A stretch of 35,961 nt of DNA, taken from an uncultured Mycoplasmatota bacterium (lineage in GTDB: Bacteria; Bacillota_I; Bacilli_A; RF39; UBA660). Below the pieces are notes generated by a model. That model made no database searches. It saw nothing but the letters and a program-made list of their open reading frames with translations, and had not been told where the DNA came from. This document shows positions 16,606 to 23,263 of the stretch, one piece after another (position 1 is the first letter of the stretch; the number at the start of each line of letters is the position of its first letter). The translations under genes were made by a program, and so were the position numbers. The stretch covers positions 1 to 35,961 of the forward strand of contig UROI01000013.1 in the NCBI GenBank assembly GCA_900549325.1, given 5' to 3'.

Positions 16606-17091
16606 TTACTCCCATATACAAGTATTTATAGCATAATCACCATCAATGGTGGACTTATATTCCTCTGTAAGACAGCCTAAACTATCTTTATGCATCTTAT
16701 AGCAGTATACAAAATCACTATCTTTATATACTTCTACTACAGCACTAGTTTTGCATGTAGTTTCTTTATTTCCAGCATTGACAAAATCTTTTTTAGTTAT
16801 TATACCATCATTTATAATATCATTAATAGTTATGGTTCCCATTTGATAAGTTATATCATACTCTTTACCATTTTCAGTTTTTCTTCCATTTCCTACTATC
16901 GTATATTCTATTTCATTTAGTTTAACATAGCTATCTATGCTTTCTTTAAGTCTATCAACAAATATGCCTTCTGACTTTACTTTACTTTTAGAGTAAGCAT
17001 CTGAAACTATTGGTACTGATACTAATACTACTAGGCCTAATACGACAATTACTGCAAGTAATTCTATTAAAGTAAATCCTTTTCTATTCAT
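16606..17091 (-). CDS. type IV pilin-like protein
   Basis: A 161-residue protein starting MNRKGFTLIELLAVIVVLGL with the same prepilin leader and helix as the pilin at 11208-11669; the first 20 or so residues are nearly identical, the remainder is not. Mature part: Cys-containing C-terminus (ETTCK, VYCYK, GCLTEEY, NTCIWE) that can form two disulphides. First gene of an operon with lspA and rluD, again without pilus assembly genes nearby. RBS GGAGG. Confidence 0.83.
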   Translation of the reverse strand: MNRKGFTLIELLAVIVVLGLVVLVSVPIVSDAYSKSKVKSEGIFVDRLKESIDSYVKLNEIEYTIVGNGRKTENGKEYDITYQMGTITINDIINDGIITKKDFVNAGNKETTCKTSAVVEVYKDSDFVYCYKMHKDSLGCLTEEYKSTIDGDYAINTCIWE

Positions 17092-17109
17092 TTTCTTTCC
17101 TCCAGATAT

Positions 17110-17138
17110 ATATTACCATAAATATATTTTTTTATCAA
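17110..17138 (-). promoter_or_regulatory. promoter of the pilin-lspA-rluD operon
   Basis: TTGATA (17133-17138), 17-base spacer, TAATAT (17110-17115) on the minus strand. The -35 lies in one copy of a 12-base direct repeat (17128-17139). Confidence 0.65.
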
Positions 17139-17158
17139 GGACTTGCTTTTTTATCAAG
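17128..17158 (+). repeat. 12-base direct repeat over divergent -35 boxes
   Basis: TTTTTTATCAAG occurs at 17128-17139 and 17147-17158, 19 bases apart, covering or touching the -35 boxes of both divergent promoters. It might be a shared operator. Confidence 0.4.
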
Positions 17159-17171
17159 TTATTTATATAAT
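17143..17171 (+). promoter_or_regulatory. promoter of the DUF192-gpsA operon
   Basis: TTGCTT (17143-17148), 17-base spacer, TATAAT (17166-17171). Confidence 0.6.
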
Positions 17172-17188
17172 TAGATTATGGTGATAGA

Positions 17189-17509
17189 ATGAGACTATTA
17201 TATAATGGTAAAGAAATAGTGTTATATGAATGTAAATCTTTTTTTAGTAGACTAAGAGGATTTATGTTTACTAAGAATATTAATAAGGCTCTTTTATTTG
17301 ATAAATGTAATAGTATTCATACTTTTTTTATGAAAGAAAATATAGATGTTATTATGTGTGATAAAGATAATAATATTTTATATTATTATAGAAATTTAGG
17401 TAAAAATAAAATTATACTACCAAAGAAAAATATAAGGAAAGTATTTGAAACTCCAAGTAATTATTTTGATATTGAAATAGGAAAGAAGATGATAATTAGT
17501 GAAAATTAG
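17189..17509 (+). CDS. DUF192 family protein
   Basis: A 106-residue small protein of the DUF192 fold. Family marks: the SRLRGFMFTK start (R-x-RGLM), LLFDKCNSIHTFFMKENIDVI (the fatal F-W/FMK motif, quoted 20 or fewer in a row: HTFFMKENIDVI), and KVFETPSNYFDIEIG near the end in place of ...VLELPAG. No signal peptide, unlike many members. Function of the family is unknown. Its stop overlaps the GTG start of gpsA by 11 bases, so the two are translationally linked. Confidence 0.82.
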   Translation: MRLLYNGKEIVLYECKSFFSRLRGFMFTKNINKALLFDKCNSIHTFFMKENIDVIMCDKDNNILYYYRNLGKNKIILPKKNIRKVFETPSNYFDIEIGKKMIISEN

Positions 17510-18470
17510 TATTTTGGGCACAGGAGCATTTGGTATGGCTCTAGCTAGTATTTTTTATAATAATAAATGTAATATTAAGATGTGGACTAATAGTGAAGAA
17601 GAAAAGGATATGCTTCTTAGTAATAGAAAGAGTGATAAGATAGATTTTTATATTCCTAGTGATATTATTATTTCCACTAATATGGAAGAAGTTGTTCTTG
17701 ATACTGATATTATAGTAGTAGCAGTACCTGCGAAGTTTGTTGGTAGTACTACAAAAGAACTAAATAAATATTTTAAAAGTAATCAAGTTATTTGTATTGC
17801 GTCAAAAGGTATAGAACAAGGTTCTTGTTTATTTCTATATGACATTATTAGAAATAACATTGACACTTCAAATATAGGTGTTATATCTGGTGGTACTTTT
17901 GCTACTGATATTATTAATAAAGTACCTATCGGATTTAGCTTGGCCTCAAGAAGTAATTATACTAAGAATATTATTACTAAAGCTATAGCTAATGACTATG
18001 TTAAAATAAGACATACGAGAGATATTATTGGTACAGAAATATGTGGTTCTATTAAAAATGTTATTGCTATAGCCGCTGGTATGATCGATGGTATGGGATA
18101 TCCTATATCTACTAGTACTATGTTTATTACTGAATCTTTGCATGATATTAAATCTTTAATCAAGGCACTGGGAGGTAATAAGAAAACTATATTATCATTT
18201 GCTGGATTTGGTGATATATTACTTACTTGTACTAGTACTAAAAGTAGAAATTATACTCTAGGTAAATTAATCGGTGAAGGTAAAAGTAAAAAAGAAATTG
18301 ATAATTATATAGAAAGTACTACAGTAGAGGGGCTATATACACTATACTCTATCAAAAAACTTCTTAAAAATAAGAAAATTAAAATGCCTATTATTAATCT
18401 TATTTACGATATTATTGTTAATGAAAAAGAACCTAGTAATTTAACTAAGTTCCTTATAGAAAAAGAATAA
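17499..18470 (+). CDS. gpsA: NAD(P)+-dependent glycerol-3-phosphate dehydrogenase
   Basis: A 323-residue enzyme that reduces dihydroxyacetone phosphate to sn-glycerol 3-phosphate for phospholipid synthesis. Rossmann motif GTGAFGMALA (7-16), the SKGIEQG segment, SIKNVIAIAAGMIDG with the catalytic Lys, and TCTSTKSRNYTLG are all present. Starts with GTG inside the DUF192 gene. Length normal. Followed by a bidirectional terminator. Confidence 0.96.
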   Translation: MKISILGTGAFGMALASIFYNNKCNIKMWTNSEEEKDMLLSNRKSDKIDFYIPSDIIISTNMEEVVLDTDIIVVAVPAKFVGSTTKELNKYFKSNQVICIASKGIEQGSCLFLYDIIRNNIDTSNIGVISGGTFATDIINKVPIGFSLASRSNYTKNIITKAIANDYVKIRHTRDIIGTEICGSIKNVIAIAAGMIDGMGYPISTSTMFITESLHDIKSLIKALGGNKKTILSFAGFGDILLTCTSTKSRNYTLGKLIGEGKSKKEIDNYIESTTVEGLYTLYSIKKLLKNKKIKMPIINLIYDIIVNEKEPSNLTKFLIEKE

Positions 18471-18499
18471 AATTAGATGTTCAACCATCTAATTTTTAT
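18470..18499. terminator. bidirectional terminator, gpsA / zinc-ribbon gene
   Basis: AATTAGATG (18471-18479), 6-base loop, CATCTAATT (18486-18494), with A-run before and T-run after. Confidence 0.85.
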
Positions 18500-18882
18500 T
18501 ATTCATAGCGATTATAATTTTGATAGTAATTATAGTATCCATCACTGTAGTCAACTTCATCTATTGTATTAAAAGCTATTACTGCTACTACTAGTAATAT
18601 TAGAGTGATAAACATTGTAATAGATGAAATAATTATACCTGCTGTTGATAGGCCTTTGCCGGTACTAGTTTCTTTTGATTTCTTTAGCCCCATTATTGAA
18701 AATATTAAACCTAATAATGGTATAAAAAATGATAAGATAAAGCCAGCAGTTGCCATTCCGTTTGACGTTTCACTATTATTATTACTTGGCATAATATTTT
18801 TACTAACTGCAACACCACATTTTGGACATATTACTGCTTCTTCTACTAGTTCATTACCACAATTTGAACAAAACTTTGACAT
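18499..18882 (-). CDS. zinc-ribbon membrane protein (DUF4190-like)
   Basis: A 127-residue protein with an N-terminal zinc ribbon (FCSNCGNEL...CPKCG: two CxxC pairs), a Ser/Asn linker, and two hydrophobic segments (about 43-62 and 76-102) separated by GLKKSKETSTGKGLSTAGI, the pattern of DUF4190. The tail is Tyr/Asn-rich. Start moved to ATG 18882, which has AGGAGGTG five bases upstream; the frame opens at 18906. The function is unknown; such proteins are common in Bacillota. Promoter TTTTCA-17-TATAAT lies upstream near 18925-18955. Confidence 0.8.
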   Translation of the reverse strand: MSKFCSNCGNELVEEAVICPKCGVAVSKNIMPSNNNSETSNGMATAGFILSFFIPLLGLIFSIMGLKKSKETSTGKGLSTAGIIISSITMFITLILLVVAVIAFNTIDEVDYSDGYYNYYQNYNRYE

Positions 18883-18968
18883 ACTACACCTCCTGCCATT
18901 ACGCATACTTTCTATGTTATGCTAGATTAATTATAGCATATTTATATTTATTTGAAAATCATTTTTAA

Positions 18969-19850
18969 TTAATTATTTTCAATGTAATTAATTACTTTTT
19001 CAACAGTATTGTTGAAATTACTATAGTCTGTTTCAAACCATACTACTGGTAGTTGATGGTTAAAAAATGTATATTGTCTTTTGGCATAATGTCTTGAATT
19101 TTGTTTTATTTTGTCTAGAGCCTCCTCAAGAGACATATCACCATCAAAGTATGAATATATTTCTCTATAACCAATAGCATTAAGTAGTGGTTTAGTTCTA
19201 ATATTCTTATCATAAAAAGCTTTTACTTCATCAAGTAGACCTTCTTTAACCATAACATTCACTCTATTATTTATTTTATCATATAATATTCTTCTATCAG
19301 TTGTTAAACCAATGAATATAGTATCATATAATAATTTATTAGTAGTATTGGTATTAATAGATTTATTATTTTCTTTATAATAATTAATGGCTCTTATTAG
19401 TCTACGACGATTATTTTTATCTATTACTATATCTTTATCTAATTCTAATAATTTATTATATAATTCTTCATTATTTAAATTATCATAAGTATTAGTTTCT
19501 TTCTCTTCAGTTAACTTATAATCATAGAGGGCCGCTTTTATATATAGACCTGTACCTCCCACTAGAATGGGAGTTCTTCCTCTATCCTGGACTTCTTTAA
19601 TTAATTTACGACAATCTTTTTGATAATGATAAATTGTATATTCTTCATCTACTTCTTTAATATCAAATAGATGATGTGGAATACCTTCTTTTTCTTCTTC
19701 AGTTACTTTAGCACTTCCGATATCTAATCCTTTATATACTTGGACAGCATCAGCATTTATTATTTCACCATTATATCTTTTAGCTAATTCTATACTTAAT
19801 TTAGTTTTACCTACCGCAGTAGGGCCTGTTATAACAATTACTTTATTCAT
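18969..19850 (-). CDS. miaA: tRNA dimethylallyltransferase
   Basis: A 293-residue enzyme that isopentenylates A37 of tRNAs reading UNN codons. Walker A GPTAVGKT (8-15), NADAVQVYKGLDIGSAK (quoted in part: DAVQVYKGLDIGSAK), GIPHHLFD and VGGTGLYI, and the C-terminal AKRQYTFF. Length typical. In this window it is separate from hfq and mutS; mutL lies upstream beyond the repeat proteins. RBS AAGGAG. Confidence 0.97.
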   Translation of the reverse strand: MNKVIVITGPTAVGKTKLSIELAKRYNGEIINADAVQVYKGLDIGSAKVTEEEKEGIPHHLFDIKEVDEEYTIYHYQKDCRKLIKEVQDRGRTPILVGGTGLYIKAALYDYKLTEEKETNTYDNLNNEELYNKLLELDKDIVIDKNNRRRLIRAINYYKENNKSINTNTTNKLLYDTIFIGLTTDRRILYDKINNRVNVMVKEGLLDEVKAFYDKNIRTKPLLNAIGYREIYSYFDGDMSLEEALDKIKQNSRHYAKRQYTFFNHQLPVVWFETDYSNFNNTVEKVINYIENN

Positions 19851-19873
19851 AGATTACTCCTTTTTGTAAGATT

Positions 19874-19902
19874 AATATATCATAGATAATATAAAAAGAC
19901 AA
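19874..19902 (-). promoter_or_regulatory. miaA promoter overlapping the upstream terminator
   Basis: TTGTCT (19897-19902), 17-base spacer, TATATT (19874-19879) on the minus strand. The -35 is the 3' arm of the preceding terminator stem. Confidence 0.55.
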
Positions 19903-19922
19903 GATTATTTGATTCTTGTCTT
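19890..19922 (-). terminator. terminator of the first repeat-protein gene
   Basis: On the minus strand AAGACAAGA / TCTTGTCTT (19914-19922 / 19896-19904), 9-base loop, then TTTTATA. The stop codon of the gene at 19905-19907 lies in the loop. Confidence 0.85.
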
Positions 19923-21323
19923 AGTCTTCACCTTGCGAATATCTTGATTAATCATGTTTTGATATTTTGCTCTGGATAAACCAAAAATAGAATTAAATCT
20001 TCCATTTGCTAATACTAATGTATCATTATTTGATTCAATAAGAGCTTGTCTTTCTTTTATTTCATCAATACTTAAACTTAGTATTGAGGCACTTTTAATT
20101 ACGTATGGTAATACTCCTAATGATTCTAAATAAGGTAAAGTAATCATTAAATGCTCCACACTTTTGTTTATAATCAATGGGGTTAAATACTCTTCACCAT
20201 AATTTTCTTTTATATAATTAATTGAGCTATTTAGTTCTTCAGAGGATTTTAAAAATATACTAGCCGCTAATGAAATATTATTTTGATTACATGTTTTTAT
20301 TATTTTTTCTAATTCTGCTGCAGATTTTAAAAATACACTTCCTGTTATTGGTATGTTATACTGATTACATATAATTATTATTCTTTCTATTTCACTATGG
20401 GATTTTAGAAATATACCTCCAGTTATTTCAATATTGTATTTATTGCATACCAATACTATCTTTTCTAGTTCCTCTGGAGAATTAAAAAATACACTTCCTG
20501 TTACTTTAACATTATATTTATTACATACTGCAATTATCTTTTCTATTTCGCCTGGTGTTTTTAAAAATACACTACCCATTATGGGAATATTATATTTAGT
20601 ACACATTACTATTATCTTTTCAAATTCATTATATGTTCTTATAAACACACTTCCTGTTATTTTTATTTTATGTATTTTACAAATTTCAACTATCTTTTCG
20701 ACATCTGCAGGAGTTCTTAAAAACACGCCTCCAACCATCTCAATATTGTTTTTTTTACATATTTCAATTATTTTTTCAATGCCCTCTGAAGTCTGTTTAA
20801 ATATTGTATGATTAAGTTTAATATTATTTTCTTGACATATCATTAATATTTTTTCTATTTCATCTATACTTCTTTTAGATATTGATGCTGACATGATCAA
20901 TGATTTATCATTAAGCTTTTTTTCAATTCTTTTTATTCTATCTACTGGTACTCTTAAAATTGATGTTGTTTTATTTATATATTCTATACCATAATTTTTT
21001 AATATATAAGTATATGTTTCTTTTAAGATTGCTGGATTAGTGCTTAATATATGCAATGATGTTTCTATACTACTGACTCTTATTTTAGTAGCCGCAAGAA
21101 ATTCAAGATTTTTTCTTATATTGTCAGCATTTTCGTACATAACGCTGGGACATTTTTCTATATTTTTTGCACTAATATGTAATTCGTTTATTAAATAATT
21201 TAATGTTTTATCTATATCATGATATTTACCATACTCTAAAATACTATTTGATTTTCCCAATACTTTTTTTGTGTCTATACCATATTTTTTTAACAGACTA
21301 TCTAATGTATATTTTTCAATCAT
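19905..21323 (-). CDS. alpha-solenoid protein with 26-residue repeats (mTERF-like), copy 1
   Basis: A 472-residue protein without known name. From about residue 178 it carries seven full 26-residue repeats of the form T-x-x-E-I-E-K-I-I-x-x-C-x-x-N-N-I-x-I-T-G-S-V-F-L-K, flanked by degenerate copies, with non-repeat N-terminal (1-150) and C-terminal (360-472) domains. One Cys per repeat. Sequence pattern suggests stacked helical repeats as in mTERF or other nucleic-acid-binding solenoids, but identity is not established. Paralogue of the gene at 21463-22860. The frame opens at 21371, but MIEKYTLDSLL aligns with the paralogue's start and has GGGGGT upstream, so 21323 is chosen. Confidence 0.75.
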   Translation of the reverse strand: MIEKYTLDSLLKKYGIDTKKVLGKSNSILEYGKYHDIDKTLNYLINELHISAKNIEKCPSVMYENADNIRKNLEFLAATKIRVSSIETSLHILSTNPAILKETYTYILKNYGIEYINKTTSILRVPVDRIKRIEKKLNDKSLIMSASISKRSIDEIEKILMICQENNIKLNHTIFKQTSEGIEKIIEICKKNNIEMVGGVFLRTPADVEKIVEICKIHKIKITGSVFIRTYNEFEKIIVMCTKYNIPIMGSVFLKTPGEIEKIIAVCNKYNVKVTGSVFFNSPEELEKIVLVCNKYNIEITGGIFLKSHSEIERIIIICNQYNIPITGSVFLKSAAELEKIIKTCNQNNISLAASIFLKSSEELNSSINYIKENYGEEYLTPLIINKSVEHLMITLPYLESLGVLPYVIKSASILSLSIDEIKERQALIESNNDTLVLANGRFNSIFGLSRAKYQNMINQDIRKVKTKTRIK

Positions 21324-21361
21324 ATTTACCCCCAAAAACGTTCCGTTTTTTACAGCCATAT

Positions 21362-21402
21362 ATTTTAGCATAACCCCTGTTCTATGTCAAACATTAATGT
21401 TT
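21362..21402 (-). promoter_or_regulatory. promoter and palindrome upstream of repeat-protein copy 1
   Basis: TTGACA (21385-21390), 17-base spacer, TAAAAT (21362-21367) on the minus strand. A perfect 14-base palindrome AAACATTAATGTTT (21389-21402) touches the -35, a position suited to an operator. Confidence 0.65.
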
Positions 21403-21423
21403 AATTGACGGTGTCTCCAATTT

Positions 21424-21457
21424 AAAAAGGAGTAGATATAATTATCTACCACCTTTA
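21424..21457 (-). terminator. terminator of repeat-protein copy 2
   Basis: GTAGATA / TATCTAC (21432-21438 / 21443-21449) with 4-base loop, outer AAAGG/CCTTT pairs and a T-run on the minus strand. Confidence 0.75.
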
Positions 21458-21462
21458 TAAAA

Positions 21463-22860
21463 TTATTTAGTCATACTACTCTTGTTAGTTAATTTTTTAT
21501 AATTAGATCTAGATAAACCAAAAATAGTATTAAATCTTCCATTTGCTAATATTAATGTATCATTATTTGATTCAATAAGAGCTTGTCTTTCTTTTATTTC
21601 TTCAAGTGTTAAAGTTAATATTGAAGCACTTTTAACTACATATGGTAATACTCCTAGTGATTCTAAATATGGTAATACAACTTTTAAATGTTCTACATTT
21701 TTACTAATAATTAATGGTGTTAAATACGCTTGTCCATAATTTTCTTTTATATAATCAATTGATTTTTTTATTTCTTCTGATGTTTTTAAAAATATACTAC
21801 CAGTAATTGGTATATTATTCTTTTTACATACCTCAATTATTTTCTCTACCTCTTCAGCGGTTTTATAAAATACACTACCGGTGATTGATATATTATTTTC
21901 TCTACATACCTCAATTATTTTTTCTATCTCTTCTGATGTCTTTAAAAATACACTACCAGTGATTGGTATATTATTCTCTCTACACACTTTAATTATATTT
22001 TCTATCTCTTCGGCTGTCTTTAAAAATACATTACCAGTTACTGGTATATTATTTTTTTTACACACTTTAATTATTTTTTCTATCTCTTCTGATGTTTTTA
22101 AAAATACACTACCAGTGATTGGTATATTATTTTTTCTACATACTTCAATTATTTTTTCTATATCTTCAGCCGTTTTATGAAATACACTACCGGTGATTGA
22201 TATATTATTTTCTTTGCATACTTCAATTATTTTTTCTATCTCTTCTGCCGTTTTATGAAATACACTACCGGTAATTGGTATATTATTTTCTCTGCATACT
22301 TTAATTATTCTTTCTATTTCTTCAGATGTTTTCTTAAATACACTACTGGTGATTGGTATATTATTTTTATTGCATACTTTAATTATCCTTTTTATTTCAT
22401 CAATACTATTTCTTGATATGGCTGCTGATATTACTAATGATTTATCGTTAAGTAGTTCTTCTAATTGTTTTATCCTATCAACAGAAATGCTTAGTATTGA
22501 TGTTATTCTATTTATATATTCTATACCATAGTTATTTAATACATAATTATATGTTTCTTTTAAATCTTTTGGATTAGTGCTTAATATATGTAATGTTGTT
22601 TCTATATTGCCTGTATTTATTTTTGTTGTTATTAAAAATTCATAGTTTTCTTTGATATTATTAACAGCCATATACATAATACTAGGACATTTTTCTATAT
22701 TTCTATCACTAATGTGTAATTCTTTTACCAAATAATTTAGAGTTCTATCTATATCTTGGTATTCACCATATTCTAATATATTGTTATTTTTATTAATAAC
22801 TTTTGTAGCATCTATATCATATTTTTTTAACAAGCTTTCTAATGTATAAGCCTCAATCAT
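21463..22860 (-). CDS. alpha-solenoid protein with 26-residue repeats (mTERF-like), copy 2
   Basis: A 465-residue paralogue of the gene at 19905-21323, with the same N- and C-terminal domains. It has seven full repeats (residues 178-359, then a degenerate one) of 26 residues such as TSEEIEKIIEVCRENNIPIT-GSVFLK. These are far more alike than in copy 1 and vary mainly at Pro/Ser in NI-x-IT and at Leu/His/Tyr in VF-x-K. It lies 10 bases after the 90-residue gene, whose stop overlaps its RBS AGGAGG. Function unknown. Confidence 0.75.
   Translation of the reverse strand: MIEAYTLESLLKKYDIDATKVINKNNNILEYGEYQDIDRTLNYLVKELHISDRNIEKCPSIMYMAVNNIKENYEFLITTKINTGNIETTLHILSTNPKDLKETYNYVLNNYGIEYINRITSILSISVDRIKQLEELLNDKSLVISAAISRNSIDEIKRIIKVCNKNNIPITSSVFKKTSEEIERIIKVCRENNIPITGSVFHKTAEEIEKIIEVCKENNISITGSVFHKTAEDIEKIIEVCRKNNIPITGSVFLKTSEEIEKIIKVCKKNNIPVTGNVFLKTAEEIENIIKVCRENNIPITGSVFLKTSEEIEKIIEVCRENNISITGSVFYKTAEEVEKIIEVCKKNNIPITGSIFLKTSEEIKKSIDYIKENYGQAYLTPLIISKNVEHLKVVLPYLESLGVLPYVVKSASILTLTLEEIKERQALIESNNDTLILANGRFNTIFGLSRSNYKKLTNKSSMTK
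21784..22329 (-). repeat. seven tandem 78-bp coding repeats
   Basis: DNA-level tandem repeat encoding the seven 26-residue units of repeat protein copy 2. Units are near-identical (for example ATACACTACCAGTGATTGGT recurs on the plus strand), which indicates recent expansion or gene conversion. Confidence 0.85.
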
Positions 22861-22869
22861 AACTACCTC

Positions 22870-23142
22870 CTATAAAAGTTCATCTAATAGTGAAATATCA
22901 TTTTCTATTTCTTCTATATAGTTATTTCCTAATTTTTTAATTAAATTATCTATTTTCATTTTAAATTCTTCTTTTGGACAAATAAATATTAGTACCTGTC
23001 TTTCAAAAATATCTTCAGTATCTCCAAAACCTAATGATATAAAATACTTAATGTTATCTATTACATCTTCTTTTAATAAGGCAATAGAATTAATTATACT
23101 ACTACCATAAATTTTTTCTATTCTATCAAAATCTATATTCAT
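22870..23142 (-). CDS. small protein related to the terminal domains of the repeat proteins
   Basis: A 90-residue acidic helical protein, function unknown. Its second half (FICPKEEFKMKIDNLIKKLG followed by NNYIEEIENDISLLDELL) follows the same hydrophobic pattern as residues 92-136 of the neighbouring repeat proteins (ILSTNPKDLKETYNYVLNNY, then GIEYINRITSILSI). It is therefore probably a single-unit relative. RBS AGAAGG; translationally coupled to repeat protein copy 2; it is the first gene after mutL, separated by hairpin locus 3. Confidence 0.65.
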   Translation of the reverse strand: MNIDFDRIEKIYGSSIINSIALLKEDVIDNIKYFISLGFGDTEDIFERQVLIFICPKEEFKMKIDNLIKKLGNNYIEEIENDISLLDELL

Positions 23143-23176
23143 ATATATTACCTTCTTTACAATATAAATATTTTTT

Positions 23177-23263
23177 AATTTAGAGACTATACAATAGGCT
23201 CTAAATTACCATAAAAAGACCTTGGGCTTTTTATGTAAGTAAGAGACCTTAGGCTCTTACTTA
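23177..23263 (+). repeat. AGAC-GGCT hairpin element, locus 3 (3 units)
   Basis: Three abutting perfect hairpins. (a) AATTTAGAG / CTCTAAATT (23177-23185 / 23199-23207), tip A-CTAT-ACA-ATAG-G. (b) CATAAAAAG / CTTTTTATG (23210-23218 / 23227-23235), tip ACCTTGGG. (c) TAAGTAAGAG / CTCTTACTTA (23236-23245 / 23254-23263), tip ACCTTAGG; its last three bases are the mutL stop codon. Stem sequences differ, tips are shared. Lies at the 3' end of mutL. Confidence 0.75.

Noticed and set aside
20434..20811. Plus-strand ORFs opposite the repeat proteins (also at 21881-22180)
   Set aside because: They are antisense shadows of the repeat coding sequence, with no RBS or promoter.
21784..22329. CRISPR-like spaced repeats
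   Set aside because: The 78-bp units are directly adjacent and in frame, encoding 26-residue protein repeats; there are no spacers or cas genes.
23177..23263. Plain intrinsic terminators after mutL
   Set aside because: None of the three hairpins is followed by a T-run on the minus strand, and the same tip recurs at sites that do not follow a gene end, such as 32881-32961.
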